Of a stretch of 64,000 bases of DNA, positions 32,836 to 42,896 are shown one piece after another. The stretch comes from Mangrovimonas sp. YM274 (GTDB lineage Bacteria > Bacteroidota > Bacteroidia > Flavobacteriales > Flavobacteriaceae): NCBI RefSeq assembly GCF_030908385.1, contig NZ_CP133091.1, forward strand, positions 372,001 through 436,000. The letters are read 5' to 3'. Under the pieces are notes generated by a model. It saw nothing but the letters and a program-made list of their open reading frames with translations, was not told where the DNA came from and made no database searches. Within the stretch, counting starts at the first letter, position 1. The number at the start of each line of letters is the position of its first letter. The position numbers and the translations under genes were made by a program.

Positions 32836-35604
32836 TTAGACTTCTTTTTCCTCAAAATCTACAGCTGGATTGCATATTTCCAATATTAGGTGCTTTAGAA
32901 CCTCCGAAAAGTGCTGTAAAGTGTCGTCGTCAATTATGGAATTCTTTTTGGCGTAGGATCCTGCTCTATCCTTTTTAGCGAATTTTAAAAACCCAGCATT
33001 TAGGTTTTTAAATGAAATAATACCAGCTTCCATGTTTGTGGCTGCTATGTTTCCGGAGGCTTTCATCATTAAGGCGTAGGACAATACTTGAAAGCTTTTA
33101 CTGTATTTGTCATAATCGCTTGTAAGGTCCTCCCAATTGACTACTTCTACTTTACCTTGATCTACCTTGCCACTTTTGTAATCAATAATTCGGGTTATTC
33201 CATTGTATTGGTCAATGCGGTCTACTTTTCCGGTTAGATAAACTGGGAATTCCAATTCAGGAATAGGCAATAGGGTTTTAAATTCCTCCTCTAAACCTAT
33301 AATTTTAATTTCATTTCCCTTTTTAAGGTCATCTATTTCCAAATTTAGGGTGTTCAGTACATAACGTTTGGCCACTTCATAAATAATGAGATTTTTGCCG
33401 GTAGTGATATCTCCTTCCTTGTACGTGTCTCTAAAGTGTTTTTTCACCATGTCGTCAATTTGTGCTTTCATGGCTTGTAAATGAGCAATCTCAAGCAATT
33501 GACCTTTGTAGGGGGTATATAAATCTTCTAAAGTGTTATGGATTACAGTACCTAGGGTGTTGGCGGCAATAGACTCTTCAACATCTTCATAAGTCTTTAC
33601 TCCTAAGATTTTTTGAGTGTAAAAGTCTATGGGATTTCGTATGTAATTGGTTAGCGAGGATGGTGAAAAGCCAGCTTTGGAAAGTTTTTTAAGTTGCTCG
33701 AGGACTGGTTCAGTTTTCGTAATTTTTTTTAATTGTTTGGTGATTTTTGGAATTTTAGGGGTTACCACCTTATGGTCAATGTCATGGATGCCTTCTATTT
33801 CCAATTGGGTTATGAATCTACTTTTTTCTCCTGTGTTGAGAGCGTCTGTTTCGGTGTTGTATAGTATATGGACATCTTTGGCACGTTGTAGCAAACGGTA
33901 AAAGTGGTAGGTGTAAACAGCATCTTTTTCTTTATAGGTGGGTAGCTTGTTTTCTAGTTTAACGTCATAAGGTATAAAGGAGTTTTGACTCTTTCCTGCG
34001 GGTAAAATCCCTTCATTTACAGATGCTATAATTAAGGAATCAAAATCCAATGCACGTGTTTCCAGCATTCCCATAATTTGAAGTCCTTCCAAAGGTTCTC
34101 CTTGAAAATCTAATGTTTCCGTGCTTAATAATTCCTTGTAAAAACTATAAAGGGTAGCAATAGTTTGGATGTGTTTGTGTTGACGATTTAAGGTGTTGAG
34201 TTCATTGAATAGTGCATTAAAGCGATAGAGGTATTCCAATGGTAGCATATTGGAATCTTTATCTAGGTCAAGGTAAGTTTTAAGGAATGATATTAGTTTG
34301 AAGCAATTATCGAGTGCTATATCTGGGTGGTCTTTCCAAGTCCCAAATAAAGTGGAAAGGATTTCTGTGTATTCGTTGTTGAATAGCGTAATTAGTTTTT
34401 CTAAGGACAGGTAAATAATGTTGTTTTCTTCAATTTTTGAAATCACATCGCCTACCTGTGTCGTGCTTTGACTTAATAAGGGCCTTACAAATTGATTTGA
34501 AAGAATAGCGAGTGCATCTTTGTAATAAAAGTGGTTTCCTGCTTTTACGTGGAGTTTTAATATCTGGTCAAACAAAGCTACCATTGGGACACTTTTTAAT
34601 GGAAGCCCCATGGTAATGTTTACAGCACCAATGTTTTTTGGGATTGAATTGAGCAAGGGCAAAAGCAGTTCTTCATTGCCTAATACAATGGCCGTATTTT
34701 TTAGAGTGTTTTGGTCCGTGTTTAATGTTGAGAGTAATTCTCCGATGTACTTAATTTGACTGACATTTTTTGGCACCCCTGTTATTGTAATGTTTTTAGG
34801 GGAGGTGTAATGTTTGTGAAGCCAATTAAAGGCGTTTTGTTTAAGATAGGGCCAAGTGGCTTTATGTTGTCTAATAAACAAACCAGCGTCATGTTCTGGA
34901 TTCTTTAGAAAGGTATCGTCAAGGTCCCAATAGATATGTGCAAGACCTTGCTGTAATAGTTCTTGTATAATAGTTTCTTCCGCTTTGTTAAGGGCATTGA
35001 ATCCCATAAATACAAAGGTTTTGTGTGGGTTTGAAGAAATGAATTGCTCCAGATTGTCAACCGCTTTTCTGTATACTAAACCTTGGTACCCTTTGTTTTG
35101 TTCCAACAGCTGTTCTTGCAATGCGTTGTAATAGTGTTTTAATTGGTTCCAAAACAACAGGTAGTTTTTAACAAAAGCAGATGGGGCTTCATCTAGGGAC
35201 CAATGATGGTGTTCTATTTCCTTTATGGCCGATAAGTAATCGAATATATTATTGGGAGGAATAAGATAACGGTCCATTTCATTGAAATCCTGAATGAGCA
35301 TTTGAGCCCATTTCGAAACTTCATCAAAGGACTCTTGATGTTCCTTTTCTGTAAGTTTTAAATACACCTCATAGAACTCGAAAATGAGCTCGGTATTGCT
35401 GATATTTTGAAGGTCTGAGAGGGTTTCTACAAATTCTTCTATAGAAACAATCTCTGGTGCAAAAAAAGTGTGTGAACTATGTTTTGAAAGCTGGTGCTTT
35501 AAAAATATCCCGGCTCTTCTACTGGGAAGTACAAAGGTGAGTTGGGGGATGTTTAGGCCTTTTTGGTTAAGGTCTGCTATAACGTCTTCAATAAAACTTG
35601 TCAT
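32836..35604 (-). CDS. AddB-like PD-(D/E)XK nuclease
   Basis: A 922-residue protein of the AddB type. The N-terminal half is an inactivated helicase-like region (LTFVLPSRRAGIFLKHQL; VFMGFNALNKAEETII). The C-terminal nuclease domain begins PSSLTNYIRNPIDFYTQKILG and carries VDRIDQYNGITRIIDYKSGKV, where Asp and DYK are the metal ligands. With the AddA-like helicase encoded at 38364-41501 it should form an AddAB-type complex that resects double-strand breaks for RecA. The two subunits are separated by ompA and kbl, all on the same strand. Confidence 0.88.
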   Translation of the reverse strand: MTSFIEDVIADLNQKGLNIPQLTFVLPSRRAGIFLKHQLSKHSSHTFFAPEIVSIEEFVETLSDLQNISNTELIFEFYEVYLKLTEKEHQESFDEVSKWAQMLIQDFNEMDRYLIPPNNIFDYLSAIKEIEHHHWSLDEAPSAFVKNYLLFWNQLKHYYNALQEQLLEQNKGYQGLVYRKAVDNLEQFISSNPHKTFVFMGFNALNKAEETIIQELLQQGLAHIYWDLDDTFLKNPEHDAGLFIRQHKATWPYLKQNAFNWLHKHYTSPKNITITGVPKNVSQIKYIGELLSTLNTDQNTLKNTAIVLGNEELLLPLLNSIPKNIGAVNITMGLPLKSVPMVALFDQILKLHVKAGNHFYYKDALAILSNQFVRPLLSQSTTQVGDVISKIEENNIIYLSLEKLITLFNNEYTEILSTLFGTWKDHPDIALDNCFKLISFLKTYLDLDKDSNMLPLEYLYRFNALFNELNTLNRQHKHIQTIATLYSFYKELLSTETLDFQGEPLEGLQIMGMLETRALDFDSLIIASVNEGILPAGKSQNSFIPYDVKLENKLPTYKEKDAVYTYHFYRLLQRAKDVHILYNTETDALNTGEKSRFITQLEIEGIHDIDHKVVTPKIPKITKQLKKITKTEPVLEQLKKLSKAGFSPSSLTNYIRNPIDFYTQKILGVKTYEDVEESIAANTLGTVIHNTLEDLYTPYKGQLLEIAHLQAMKAQIDDMVKKHFRDTYKEGDITTGKNLIIYEVAKRYVLNTLNLEIDDLKKGNEIKIIGLEEEFKTLLPIPELEFPVYLTGKVDRIDQYNGITRIIDYKSGKVDQGKVEVVNWEDLTSDYDKYSKSFQVLSYALMMKASGNIAATNMEAGIISFKNLNAGFLKFAKKDRAGSYAKKNSIIDDDTLQHFSEVLKHLILEICNPAVDFEEKEV

Positions 35605-35616
35605 AGCATAAAAATA

Positions 35617-35645
35617 AAAAACGCTCCGAATATCGGAGCGTTTTT
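35617..35645 (-). terminator. Terminator of the OmpA gene
   Basis: A long stem (TCGGAGCGTTTTT with its complement, 13 bp) and a 3-base loop. Its arms end in A/T runs on both strands. It lies 31 bp past the OmpA stop codon and just upstream of the AddB start. Confidence 0.9.
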
Positions 35646-35676
35646 ACACTTATTATTTTAAAGGTTTTAGCACCTC

Positions 35677-37023
35677 TTATTTTACTAAGTTAATTTCAAC
35701 ACGTCTGTTGTTTGCTCTACCAGCACTAGTTTTGTTAGTGTCGATTGGCTTAGACTCACCGTAACCTCTAGATGATAATCTAAATTCATCTACTCCGTGG
35801 TCTACTAAGTAATCTTTAACAGAAAGTGCTCTAGATTCAGATAGCTTCATGTTAGAAGACTCGCTACCTACGCTATCAGTATGACCTTCAACAGTAAACT
35901 TAGCGTGAGGATACTCGTTCAAGATTGCGATGATATCAGCAAGTACTTTTTCAGACTCAGCTTTGATAGAAGACTTACCAGTGTCAAACAAGATTGTTTT
36001 AGCGTAAGCGTTCAATGCTTTTTGCACTTCTTCAGTTACTACTGGACAACCATCGTTAGATGCAGGACCAGCTAAATCTGGACACTTATCATCTTTGTCA
36101 GCAACACCGTCGCCATCTCTGTCTGGCCAAGGACAACCGTTGTTTGCTGCTGGACCAACTTCGTTTGGACAGTTATCATCTTTATCAGCAACACCGTCAC
36201 CGTCAGCATCTGGACATCCGCTTAATTCTTTCAATCCAGCTTCTGTAGGACAGTCATCGTTTTTGTCTGGAACACCATCTCCGTCAGAATCAGGACATCC
36301 GTTGAACTCAGCTAAACCAGCTTCGTTTGGACATTCGTCCTCGCTATCTTGGATCCCGTCACCGTCAGTATCAGGACATCCGTTGAAAGCTTCCAATCCT
36401 GGAACTTCTGGACAAGCATCGTCTTTGTCGTAGATTCCGTCACCATCAGTATCTTTACCACCAAATTTGATAGCAATACCTACAGTGTGTTGGAAGTGAG
36501 TATCTAAATAATCTTCAAACGCATGTTTGTAAGCAGATTGCACGGTTAAACCGATATTTTCAGTAAACCAAACGTTAAATCCTAAAGTTCCGTTTAAAGT
36601 ACCAGCTCCAATTTCATCAACCCAAGTGTAACCACCACCAACACCAATGAATGGGTTGAAAGTAGAGTGTCTCATAAAGCTGTAAGAGATAGTACCATCA
36701 AGACCGTAGTATGACAAATCATCTACTGATTGGTCTCCAAAGTTCTCTATTTGGTTGATAGATCCTGTAGCAGAAAAAATGAATCCGCTACTGATGTATC
36801 TAGAAACGGTAAGGCTTGATAATGATGGAAGAATGTTGTAGTGATCACCAACATTGAAATACTCATCAAAGTAACCTCCAAGAGGAGCATCTTCTCCAGT
36901 TGGATAAAAATCAACCATGTTTACGCCGATACCTACTGCCCAAGGATTGTCTTCATCTTGAGCATTAGCATTGAAGCCTAATAAAAGCAACGTAGCCAAT
37001 AATAATCTGCTAAGATTTTTCAT
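35677..37023 (-). CDS. OmpA-family outer-membrane protein with TSP3 repeats
   Basis: A 448-residue outer-membrane protein. A signal peptide (1-21) precedes an eight-strand barrel-like region (about 22-190). Thrombospondin type 3 calcium-binding repeats follow (about 191-320; [15 protein letters not shown] and five more). The C-terminal OmpA domain (about 335-448) carries [13 protein letters not shown] and NNRRVEINL, which bind peptidoglycan. It is likely an abundant envelope-anchoring protein, in line with a strong promoter, long leader and strong terminator. Confidence 0.93.
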   Translation of the reverse strand: MKNLSRLLLATLLLLGFNANAQDEDNPWAVGIGVNMVDFYPTGEDAPLGGYFDEYFNVGDHYNILPSLSSLTVSRYISSGFIFSATGSINQIENFGDQSVDDLSYYGLDGTISYSFMRHSTFNPFIGVGGGYTWVDEIGAGTLNGTLGFNVWFTENIGLTVQSAYKHAFEDYLDTHFQHTVGIAIKFGGKDTDGDGIYDKDDACPEVPGLEAFNGCPDTDGDGIQDSEDECPNEAGLAEFNGCPDSDGDGVPDKNDDCPTEAGLKELSGCPDADGDGVADKDDNCPNEVGPAANNGCPWPDRDGDGVADKDDKCPDLAGPASNDGCPVVTEEVQKALNAYAKTILFDTGKSSIKAESEKVLADIIAILNEYPHAKFTVEGHTDSVGSESSNMKLSESRALSVKDYLVDHGVDEFRLSSRGYGESKPIDTNKTSAGRANNRRVEINLVK

Positions 37024-37091
37024 ATTCGAATAATTTAATTTTAAGTGTTAATTGTAAACAAATGTAAGTTGTTAAAATTTATTAACAAAGA

Positions 37092-37099
37092 CAAATATA
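37092..37099 (-). promoter_or_regulatory. -7 box of the OmpA gene
   Basis: Minus-strand TATATTTG is a full match, giving a leader of about 60 bases. A TTTG about 22 bases upstream may act as -33. A second full match, TACATTTG, lies nearer the gene at 37059-37066 and could be an alternative start. Confidence 0.6.
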
Positions 37100-37146
37100 T
37101 AAAAATATTGCTTATTTGCTTCAAACTGGAAGTGTTTGGACTAATT

Positions 37147-38340
37147 TTAAATAACTTCTAAAGCTTTACCAACTTTGGTAAATGCGGCGATAGCTTTGTC
37201 CAAATGTGCTTGATTATGAGCTGCTGAAAGTTGCACTCTAATACGTGCTTTTTCCTTTGGAACTACCGGGTAAAAGAAGCCAATAACGTAAATTCCTTCA
37301 TCCAATAACATCTTTGCCATAGTTTGAGAAAGTTTGGCATCGTAGAGCATTACGGGTACAATTGCTGAGTCTCCATCGATGATGTCAAAACCGGCAGATT
37401 TCATTCCTTCTTTGAAGTATTTTGTGTTCCAATCCAATTTGTCTCTTAACGATGTGTCGTTGGAAAGCATCTCAAAAACTTTAATGGAAGCTCCTACTAT
37501 AGCAGGTGCCAATGAGTTAGAGAATAAGTAAGGCCTTGATCGTTGGCGAAGCATTTCAATAACTTCTTTTTTAGCAGTGGTATAACCTCCCATGGCTCCT
37601 CCTAAAGCTTTACCAAGGGTTCCTGTAATGATATCAATACGGCCCAATACTCCTTTTTCTTCAAGAGTTCCTCGTCCTGTTTCTCCAATAAAACCAGCGG
37701 CATGACATTCATCGATCATAACTAGGGCGTCATATTTGTCTGCTAAATCACAAATTTGATCTAAAGGTGCTACCAGCCCGTCCATAGAGAATACACCATC
37801 CGTTACAATAATTTTGAAACGGGCACCATTTTCATTTGCAGCAATCAATTGTTTCTCTAAATCGGCCATATCGTTATTTTGGTAACGGTATCTGGCTGCT
37901 TTACACAAACGTACCCCATCAATAATAGAGGCGTGGTTTAACGAATCTGAAATAATAGCATCTTCCGCACCTAGTAATGGTTCAAAAACCCCTCCATTGG
38001 CATCGAAAGCTGCGGCATAAAGAATGGTGTCTTCAGTGCCATAGAATTCAGCAATTTTGGCTTCCAAAGTTTTATGGATGTCTTGGGTGCCACAAATAAA
38101 CCTTACGGACGACATTCCAAAGCCATGTGTGTCCATTGCATCTTTTGCCGCTTGGATGACTTCTGGGTGATCTGAAAGCCCGAGGTAGTTGTTGGCGCAA
38201 AAATTTAATACGGTTTGTCCCGTGTTTAATGTAATTTCTGCATTTTGAGGAGAAGTAATGATGCGTTCTTCCTTAAATAATCCGGCATCTTTTATGTCTT
38301 GTAATTCGTGCTGTAAGTGCTCCTTAATTTTTCCGTACAT
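37147..38340 (-). CDS. kbl: Glycine C-acetyltransferase (2-amino-3-ketobutyrate CoA ligase)
   Basis: Kbl (397 residues) is a PLP enzyme of the alpha-oxoamine synthase family that cleaves 2-amino-3-ketobutyrate with CoA to glycine and acetyl-CoA, the second step of threonine catabolism. Lys244 in [11 protein letters not shown] binds [14 protein letters not shown] and [12 protein letters not shown] complete the cofactor site. Threonine dehydrogenase is not next to it. Related synthases (BioF, SPT) share these motifs, but sequence and length fit Kbl best. Confidence 0.92.
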   Translation of the reverse strand: MYGKIKEHLQHELQDIKDAGLFKEERIITSPQNAEITLNTGQTVLNFCANNYLGLSDHPEVIQAAKDAMDTHGFGMSSVRFICGTQDIHKTLEAKIAEFYGTEDTILYAAAFDANGGVFEPLLGAEDAIISDSLNHASIIDGVRLCKAARYRYQNNDMADLEKQLIAANENGARFKIIVTDGVFSMDGLVAPLDQICDLADKYDALVMIDECHAAGFIGETGRGTLEEKGVLGRIDIITGTLGKALGGAMGGYTTAKKEVIEMLRQRSRPYLFSNSLAPAIVGASIKVFEMLSNDTSLRDKLDWNTKYFKEGMKSAGFDIIDGDSAIVPVMLYDAKLSQTMAKMLLDEGIYVIGFFYPVVPKEKARIRVQLSAAHNQAHLDKAIAAFTKVGKALEVI

Positions 38341-38358
38341 GATAATTTCAATTTACTG

Positions 38359-38366
38359 CAAAGTTA
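38359..38366 (-). promoter_or_regulatory. -7 box of kbl, overlapping the AddA stop
   Basis: Minus-strand TAACTTTG is a full -7 match 18 bp before the kbl start and overlaps the last codon of the upstream AddA-like gene. kbl can thus be transcribed independently of that gene. Confidence 0.55.
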
Positions 38367-41300
38367 AAATTCTTTTACATCAATATCATCATTGACATAG
38401 ACAAGAATTTTATTGGTAACCTTTAGGCCCATATCTTCCAGTACGTTTTGGTAGCCTTCTAATTGTTTGAGGTGCGTAGAAGTTTCCGTCCCAGTTTTGT
38501 AGTCTATAATAGTTGCTTGGTTGTTTGTATTAATGACCACTCGGTCTGGTCTAACAATTTCTCCCTGTCTGGTAATTATGTCCCTTTCGTTGTAAATTTC
38601 TAAACCTGTAGAAAAGAACGGTTTTAAACCTTTGTGATTAATGATGTTATGGATTAAGGGCTTTAATTCGAGATATTGTTTTTCATTTAGCTTTCCGGTA
38701 TCCATAAACTGGCTAAGGGCAAAATCGATATCTTCCTCACTTTTGATCAAGGCCATAATATCGTGTACCAAGTTTCCTTTTTCGATAGCGCGTTCTTGCT
38801 CGGTCTCCCAAAGTAATCCTGCTTTGGTAAGAATCCTCAAGCTGTGGTCTTCTTTTGGAGTAGAAACAAAGACCTCTTGAGTGAGGTTAAGTGCTGCCAA
38901 GGCTTCTTTTTTGGATTGTCTTTGAGGTGTTCCGAAGGTGTATTCTAGAGTTGAATCCTGCCAAAGTTGTTCCTGTGCCAGATATTGCATCAAAATGCCA
39001 GCATAGGATTTGTTGTTGAAATTGCCTTTGGAGTCGGCATCCTTTTTTGAGATTATATAGAGTTGTTCAATGGGTCTTGTGCAAGCCACATAGAGTAAGT
39101 TGATATTGTCCAATTCCAATTGAGCCTGTTGTATTTCGTAGAGCATTTGGCCTATCTCACCAAAGTGTTCAATGTCTTTTCCATAGTTTAGTAGTGCATA
39201 ATCGAATCCGTTGAATTGATCTGGGCTTAAAGGAAACCAAACTTTGGGGTCTATCTGTCTGTATATGTCCATATCCGCATAGGGGAAAATCACGACTGGA
39301 AATTCCAATCCTTTGGATTTATGGATGGTCATGATTCTTACGGCATTTTGACCTTCGGGTGAGATGATACTCAATTGGTCTTGCTTATTTTCGAAATAGG
39401 AAATAAACCCTGCAAGATCATAGGTGTGTTTCTGTGAATACTCCAAAACCAAATCCAAATAAAATTGGATGTAGGCATTGGATATTTCTGTAAGGTGAAA
39501 ACTTCTAATGATAGTTTCTGCCAAATCATAAAGTGGAAGAAGTAGGAGTGCAGAACTGTCTAGGAAAATTCCGTATTCGGAAAAGCTTTGAATGAATTCT
39601 TTAAGTTCCAATGGGATATGTTTCTTAAAAAATGCATGTTGATCTTCAATGTTTAATTTTTGAGAAAGAAAATTTAAAACCTCTACTTTCAACTCGTTGT
39701 TTTTTGGTTGTACCAACAATTTTAAAAATGCATTAGTAAAGGCTACTTCAGGAGCATTTTTAATCAACAAGGTTTCTGAAGAGACTATGTCAATGCCTTT
39801 TTCATTTAAAAAGTCGGCTATTGCAACACCTTCTTTCCCTTTTCTTACTAACACACAAATATCCTTTGCTTCAAAACCATTGTCCATGGACATCAAAATA
39901 CTGTCGTATGTTTTTTGGCAATAGAGTTCATCACGGTCATCATCTTTTGAAATTTCAAGGAAAGAAAGATTAACATATCCCTGATCTTTGGAAAAGGTGT
40001 TTTGTGAAGCCGTTTGATAAAGCGATTGATAGGTAGGATGGCTAAAGGTGTGAGACGAGATAAAGTCAAACAGATTGTTGTTGAATTCTACAATGGTTTC
40101 AAAACTGCGGTAGTTGGTAGGGAGGTTTTCTACCTTTTTCTCCACTTGAAAAGGATTAACATCCGTAAACAAGTCAATAAACTGTTCTGCTTCACCACCC
40201 CGCCAACGATAAATCGCCTGTTTGGCATCACCCACCAACATGGCCGTACCGTTATCTGATGCTAAGGTGTTGTTTAGTAGAGGAATGAGGTTTTGCCATT
40301 GCAATGCCGAGGTGTCCTGAAACTCATCGATGAAATAATGCCTGAATTTTTCCCCAAGACGCTCATAAATGAAAGGCGAAGGTAAGCCCTTAATTTCGTT
40401 ATGGATGATGTTGTTAAATTCTGAAATCAATAATTTGTTTTGTTCCTTTTGAATCGTGTTGAGTTCGTGCTGTATCGCATTGAGGACCGAAAGCGGTGTG
40501 CTATTTTTGTAAATGGCCTTCACAAATCGAGATTGATAATAGGCGTTTTTAATATTGTTATAGTATTCAATAAGCTGGGGCTGAATGGTGTCAATTGTAG
40601 AGGCTATAGTCTCTGTTACTTTTTTTGGATATAAGCGTTCCCCTTCAACAAATCCTTTTTCCCATTGCGTGGCTCCGAAATCATATTTAAAGTTGCTGTC
40701 GGTAGCCTTGATAAAGAATTTAGGGAGGCTTCCTCTTGAAAAATCACTATGTTCCAAACCACTTTCCGAAATCAATTCCAGGGCAGACTCAGCTTCCGTC
40801 TTAATTGTATGGTCAAGGTTTGCCCCTTGTTTAATTAATTCTTTTTTTAAGCTAGTGAAGTCCTCCAACGATTTGTCCTTGAAGGTTTTTACAAAGGGCA
40901 ATTCATTTTCGTTAATTAATAATTTGGCAATCTTATTAAAATCGAATGAAATGTCCCAACTTTTATCGTCGTCCGCCTTTTCAATGGCAAAATCCACAAG
41001 GACCTTGGTGAGCTCTTTATTGGTTCCTGCTTTTGCAATAAGGCTGTCAACAGCTTCCATTAATAATGTGTTTTGGTCTAGTTCAACCTCAAAATTTAAA
41101 GGAAGCTTTAAATCATGCGCGAACGTTCGGATAAGTTTATGTGTAAAACCATCTATGGTTGAAATGTCAAAACTGGCGTAATTGTGCACTATGGCATTTA
41201 GAATGCGCTTGGATTTTTCATGTAATTCCTCAGGCGATAGATTAGCCTCCTTGCAGAGTTCTTCAAACATGCTGTTGCCCTGCTCTAAAATGTCTGGGTT

Positions 41301-41501
41301 TGCAAACAATTGCAAGGTTTTGATAATGCGTTCTTTCATTTCACCCACCGCTTTGTTGGTAAAGGTGATGGCTAGGATGTGTTTAAACTGTTTTGGATGT
41401 GTGGAGGTGACAAGAATTTTCAGGTAATCTTTAACCAATGTATATGTTTTTCCACTTCCGGCAGAGGCATTATAGATTGAAAATGGGCTTGCGTTTTGCA
41501 T
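38364..41501 (-). CDS. AddA-like UvrD-family helicase/nuclease
   Basis: A 1045-residue helicase subunit of an AddAB-type double-strand-break resection complex. Walker A is YNASAGSGKTYTLV, Walker B is HYFIDEFQDTSALQW, and motif III is AKQAIYRWRGGEAEQF. Motif V is IMTIHKSKGLEFPVVIFP, motif VI LLYVACTRPIEQLY. The C-terminal nuclease domain has RPDRVVINTNNQATIIDYKTG. The longer frame to 41534 adds 11 residues of unlikely sequence. The ATG at 41501 leads straight into the conserved start. Its partner is at 32836-35604. Confidence 0.9.
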   Translation of the reverse strand: MQNASPFSIYNASAGSGKTYTLVKDYLKILVTSTHPKQFKHILAITFTNKAVGEMKERIIKTLQLFANPDILEQGNSMFEELCKEANLSPEELHEKSKRILNAIVHNYASFDISTIDGFTHKLIRTFAHDLKLPLNFEVELDQNTLLMEAVDSLIAKAGTNKELTKVLVDFAIEKADDDKSWDISFDFNKIAKLLINENELPFVKTFKDKSLEDFTSLKKELIKQGANLDHTIKTEAESALELISESGLEHSDFSRGSLPKFFIKATDSNFKYDFGATQWEKGFVEGERLYPKKVTETIASTIDTIQPQLIEYYNNIKNAYYQSRFVKAIYKNSTPLSVLNAIQHELNTIQKEQNKLLISEFNNIIHNEIKGLPSPFIYERLGEKFRHYFIDEFQDTSALQWQNLIPLLNNTLASDNGTAMLVGDAKQAIYRWRGGEAEQFIDLFTDVNPFQVEKKVENLPTNYRSFETIVEFNNNLFDFISSHTFSHPTYQSLYQTASQNTFSKDQGYVNLSFLEISKDDDRDELYCQKTYDSILMSMDNGFEAKDICVLVRKGKEGVAIADFLNEKGIDIVSSETLLIKNAPEVAFTNAFLKLLVQPKNNELKVEVLNFLSQKLNIEDQHAFFKKHIPLELKEFIQSFSEYGIFLDSSALLLLPLYDLAETIIRSFHLTEISNAYIQFYLDLVLEYSQKHTYDLAGFISYFENKQDQLSIISPEGQNAVRIMTIHKSKGLEFPVVIFPYADMDIYRQIDPKVWFPLSPDQFNGFDYALLNYGKDIEHFGEIGQMLYEIQQAQLELDNINLLYVACTRPIEQLYIISKKDADSKGNFNNKSYAGILMQYLAQEQLWQDSTLEYTFGTPQRQSKKEALAALNLTQEVFVSTPKEDHSLRILTKAGLLWETEQERAIEKGNLVHDIMALIKSEEDIDFALSQFMDTGKLNEKQYLELKPLIHNIINHKGLKPFFSTGLEIYNERDIITRQGEIVRPDRVVINTNNQATIIDYKTGTETSTHLKQLEGYQNVLEDMGLKVTNKILVYVNDDIDVKEF

Positions 41502-41579
41502 ACATCTATTTTTTGACAAGATAGAAACTATCAATCATTTGATAGCTATTTAATATTTTTAATTGCGCTGTTTTATATG

Positions 41580-41587
41580 TAAATTTG
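41580..41587 (+). promoter_or_regulatory. -7 box of the superoxide dismutase gene
   Basis: TAAATTTG is a full TAnnTTTG match 35 bp before the start. The -33 region shows only TTTT/ATTG. Confidence 0.5.
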
Positions 41588-41622
41588 GGTGAAATTAATA
41601 TTAATCATATAAATCAAATATT

Positions 41623-42231
41623 ATGGCTTTCGAATTACCGAAATTAAAATATGCATACGATGCTTTGGAACCACACATCGATGCACGTACAATGGAAATA
41701 CATCATACCAAACATCATAACGGCTACACTACCAACCTAAACAATGCTATTGCAGGATCTGACTTAGAAGGGAAAACCATAGAAAATATCCTTTCCAATT
41801 TGGATATGGACAATAAAGCGGTAAGAAACAACGGTGGTGGATTTTACAATCACTGCTTGTTTTGGGAGGTTATGAACCCTGAGGGAAAAGGAGTCTTGTC
41901 TGGTGAATTGAAAGATGCCATAGAAGAGGCTTTTGGTTCTGAAGAGGCGTTCAAGGATGCCTTCAGTAAAGCTGCTGCAACTCAATTTGGATCAGGGTGG
42001 GCTTGGCTATGTGTTCATAAAGGAGGAAAAGTGGAAGTGTGTTCTACACCTAATCAAGACAATCCATTAATGCCAGGTGTTGGTTGCGAAGGAACGCCTA
42101 TTTTAGGCTTAGATGTATGGGAACATGCGTACTACCTACATTACCAAAACAGAAGACCAGATTATATTAATGCGTTTTTTAATGTTATTAACTGGAATGA
42201 AGTAGAGCGTAGATATGCTGAGGCTAAATAG
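41623..42231 (+). CDS. Superoxide dismutase (Mn/Fe type)
   Basis: A 202-residue cytoplasmic superoxide dismutase. Metal ligands are His27 (EIHHTKHH), the His in [11 protein letters not shown], and Asp and His in [12 protein letters not shown]. The GGxxNHxxFW pattern and a Gln in the NQDNPLM segment point to the Mn or cambialistic form rather than strict Fe. No signal peptide. It has its own promoter and a dedicated terminator and lies beside the small-RNA-like cluster, which reads towards it from the opposite strand. Confidence 0.95.
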   Translation: MAFELPKLKYAYDALEPHIDARTMEIHHTKHHNGYTTNLNNAIAGSDLEGKTIENILSNLDMDNKAVRNNGGGFYNHCLFWEVMNPEGKGVLSGELKDAIEEAFGSEEAFKDAFSKAAATQFGSGWAWLCVHKGGKVEVCSTPNQDNPLMPGVGCEGTPILGLDVWEHAYYLHYQNRRPDYINAFFNVINWNEVERRYAEAK

Positions 42232-42255
42232 TTAAAGCAAGGATATATAATAGAG

Positions 42256-42283
42256 AAGCAGGCCTATCAGGCCTGCTTTTTAT
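42256..42283 (+). terminator. Terminator of the superoxide dismutase gene
   Basis: A perfect 9-bp stem AAGCAGGCC/GGCCTGCTT with a 5-base loop and T tract, 25 bp after the stop. Its presence means that the hairpins further on are not needed to end this transcript. Confidence 0.92.
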
Positions 42284-42312
42284 TTTGATATATTATTAAG
42301 GATTGCTGCAAA

Positions 42313-42386
42313 ATAAAAAAGGTGAACTGATGTTCACCTTTTTTGCCCCAAATCTACCATAAACTTAACCTACTTATGTTATGGTG
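42313..42386 (-). ncRNA. Candidate small RNA, copy 1
   Basis: Read on the minus strand the unit is, in order: -7-like box TATATTCG (42391-42398, one mismatch), predicted start near 42386, and a 5' stem-loop with arms ACCATAA/TTATGGT around a 16-base loop. Next come the linker AGATTTGGGGC and a 13-bp terminator stem with ATCA loop and T tract. The predicted RNA is about 70-74 nt. Copies 1 and 2 differ at 1 of 81 positions. No Rfam comparison could be made. Confidence 0.6.
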
Positions 42387-42572
42387 ACAACGAATATAGG
42401 AGCACTTTAGAAATTATTTTAAAATTTTAGATGAACAACATTTAAATTAGTCAAAAAGCACTTTTCGTAAAAAAAGGAACTGATTTTTAAATATTTACAT
42501 TGAAATTGGTGTGGGATTTTTTAAGTATTCAAAAATTGAATTTGTACTTATTGAAGCTGAGCACATTTCGAA

Positions 42573-42646
42573 ATAAAAAAGGTGAACTGATGTTCACCTT
42601 TTTTGCCCCAAATCTACCATAAACTTAACCTACTTATGTTATGGTA
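42573..42646 (-). ncRNA. Candidate small RNA, copy 2
   Basis: Identical in layout to copy 1 and to its sequence except one base just upstream of the 5' stem. This copy has the best promoter: TATATTTG (42651-42658) is a full -7 match, placing the start 5-6 bases downstream exactly at the first stem arm. GTTAAA lies 12 bases before the box, in the region where a -33 element would be sought. Confidence 0.62.
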
Positions 42647-42821
42647 ACAACAAATATATAAGCTCTTAATTTTAACATTTAAATTTTTTAGATTAAAGAC
42701 TTATAAATCGGTTTAATGGAGTGTTTTTTGAGGATTCCTAAAAAGTAGAATATAAAATCGAAAGAATTTTGGAATCAAAATTACTGGAATAGAGGATGTT
42801 GTGGTTGTAATGTTGGAGGAA

Positions 42822-42896
42822 ATAAAAAAAGGTGAACTGATGTTCACCTTTTTTTGCCCCAAATCTACCATGAACTTAACCTACTTATGTTATGGT
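42822..42896 (-). ncRNA. Candidate small RNA, copy 3
   Basis: Same layout, with two informative changes. The terminator arms each gained one base (A7/T7 instead of A6/T6), keeping the stem paired. One base change puts an A-C mismatch in the 5' stem. The -7-like box TACTTTAG (42901-42908) has one mismatch. This copy is nearest purF, so readthrough from purF could also reach it. Confidence 0.57.

Noticed and set aside
40585-41181. 198-codon plus-strand frame antisense to the AddA-like gene
   Set aside because: It lies wholly inside a helicase gene with unambiguous motifs on the other strand. The translation is Ser/Leu-rich with no domain.
42343-42363. Short peptide starting ATGGTAGATTTGGGG on the minus strand of each unit
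   Set aside because: Copy 3 has extra bases in the A and T tracts that shift the frame, and its ATG context differs, so coding is not conserved even though the nucleotide sequence is.
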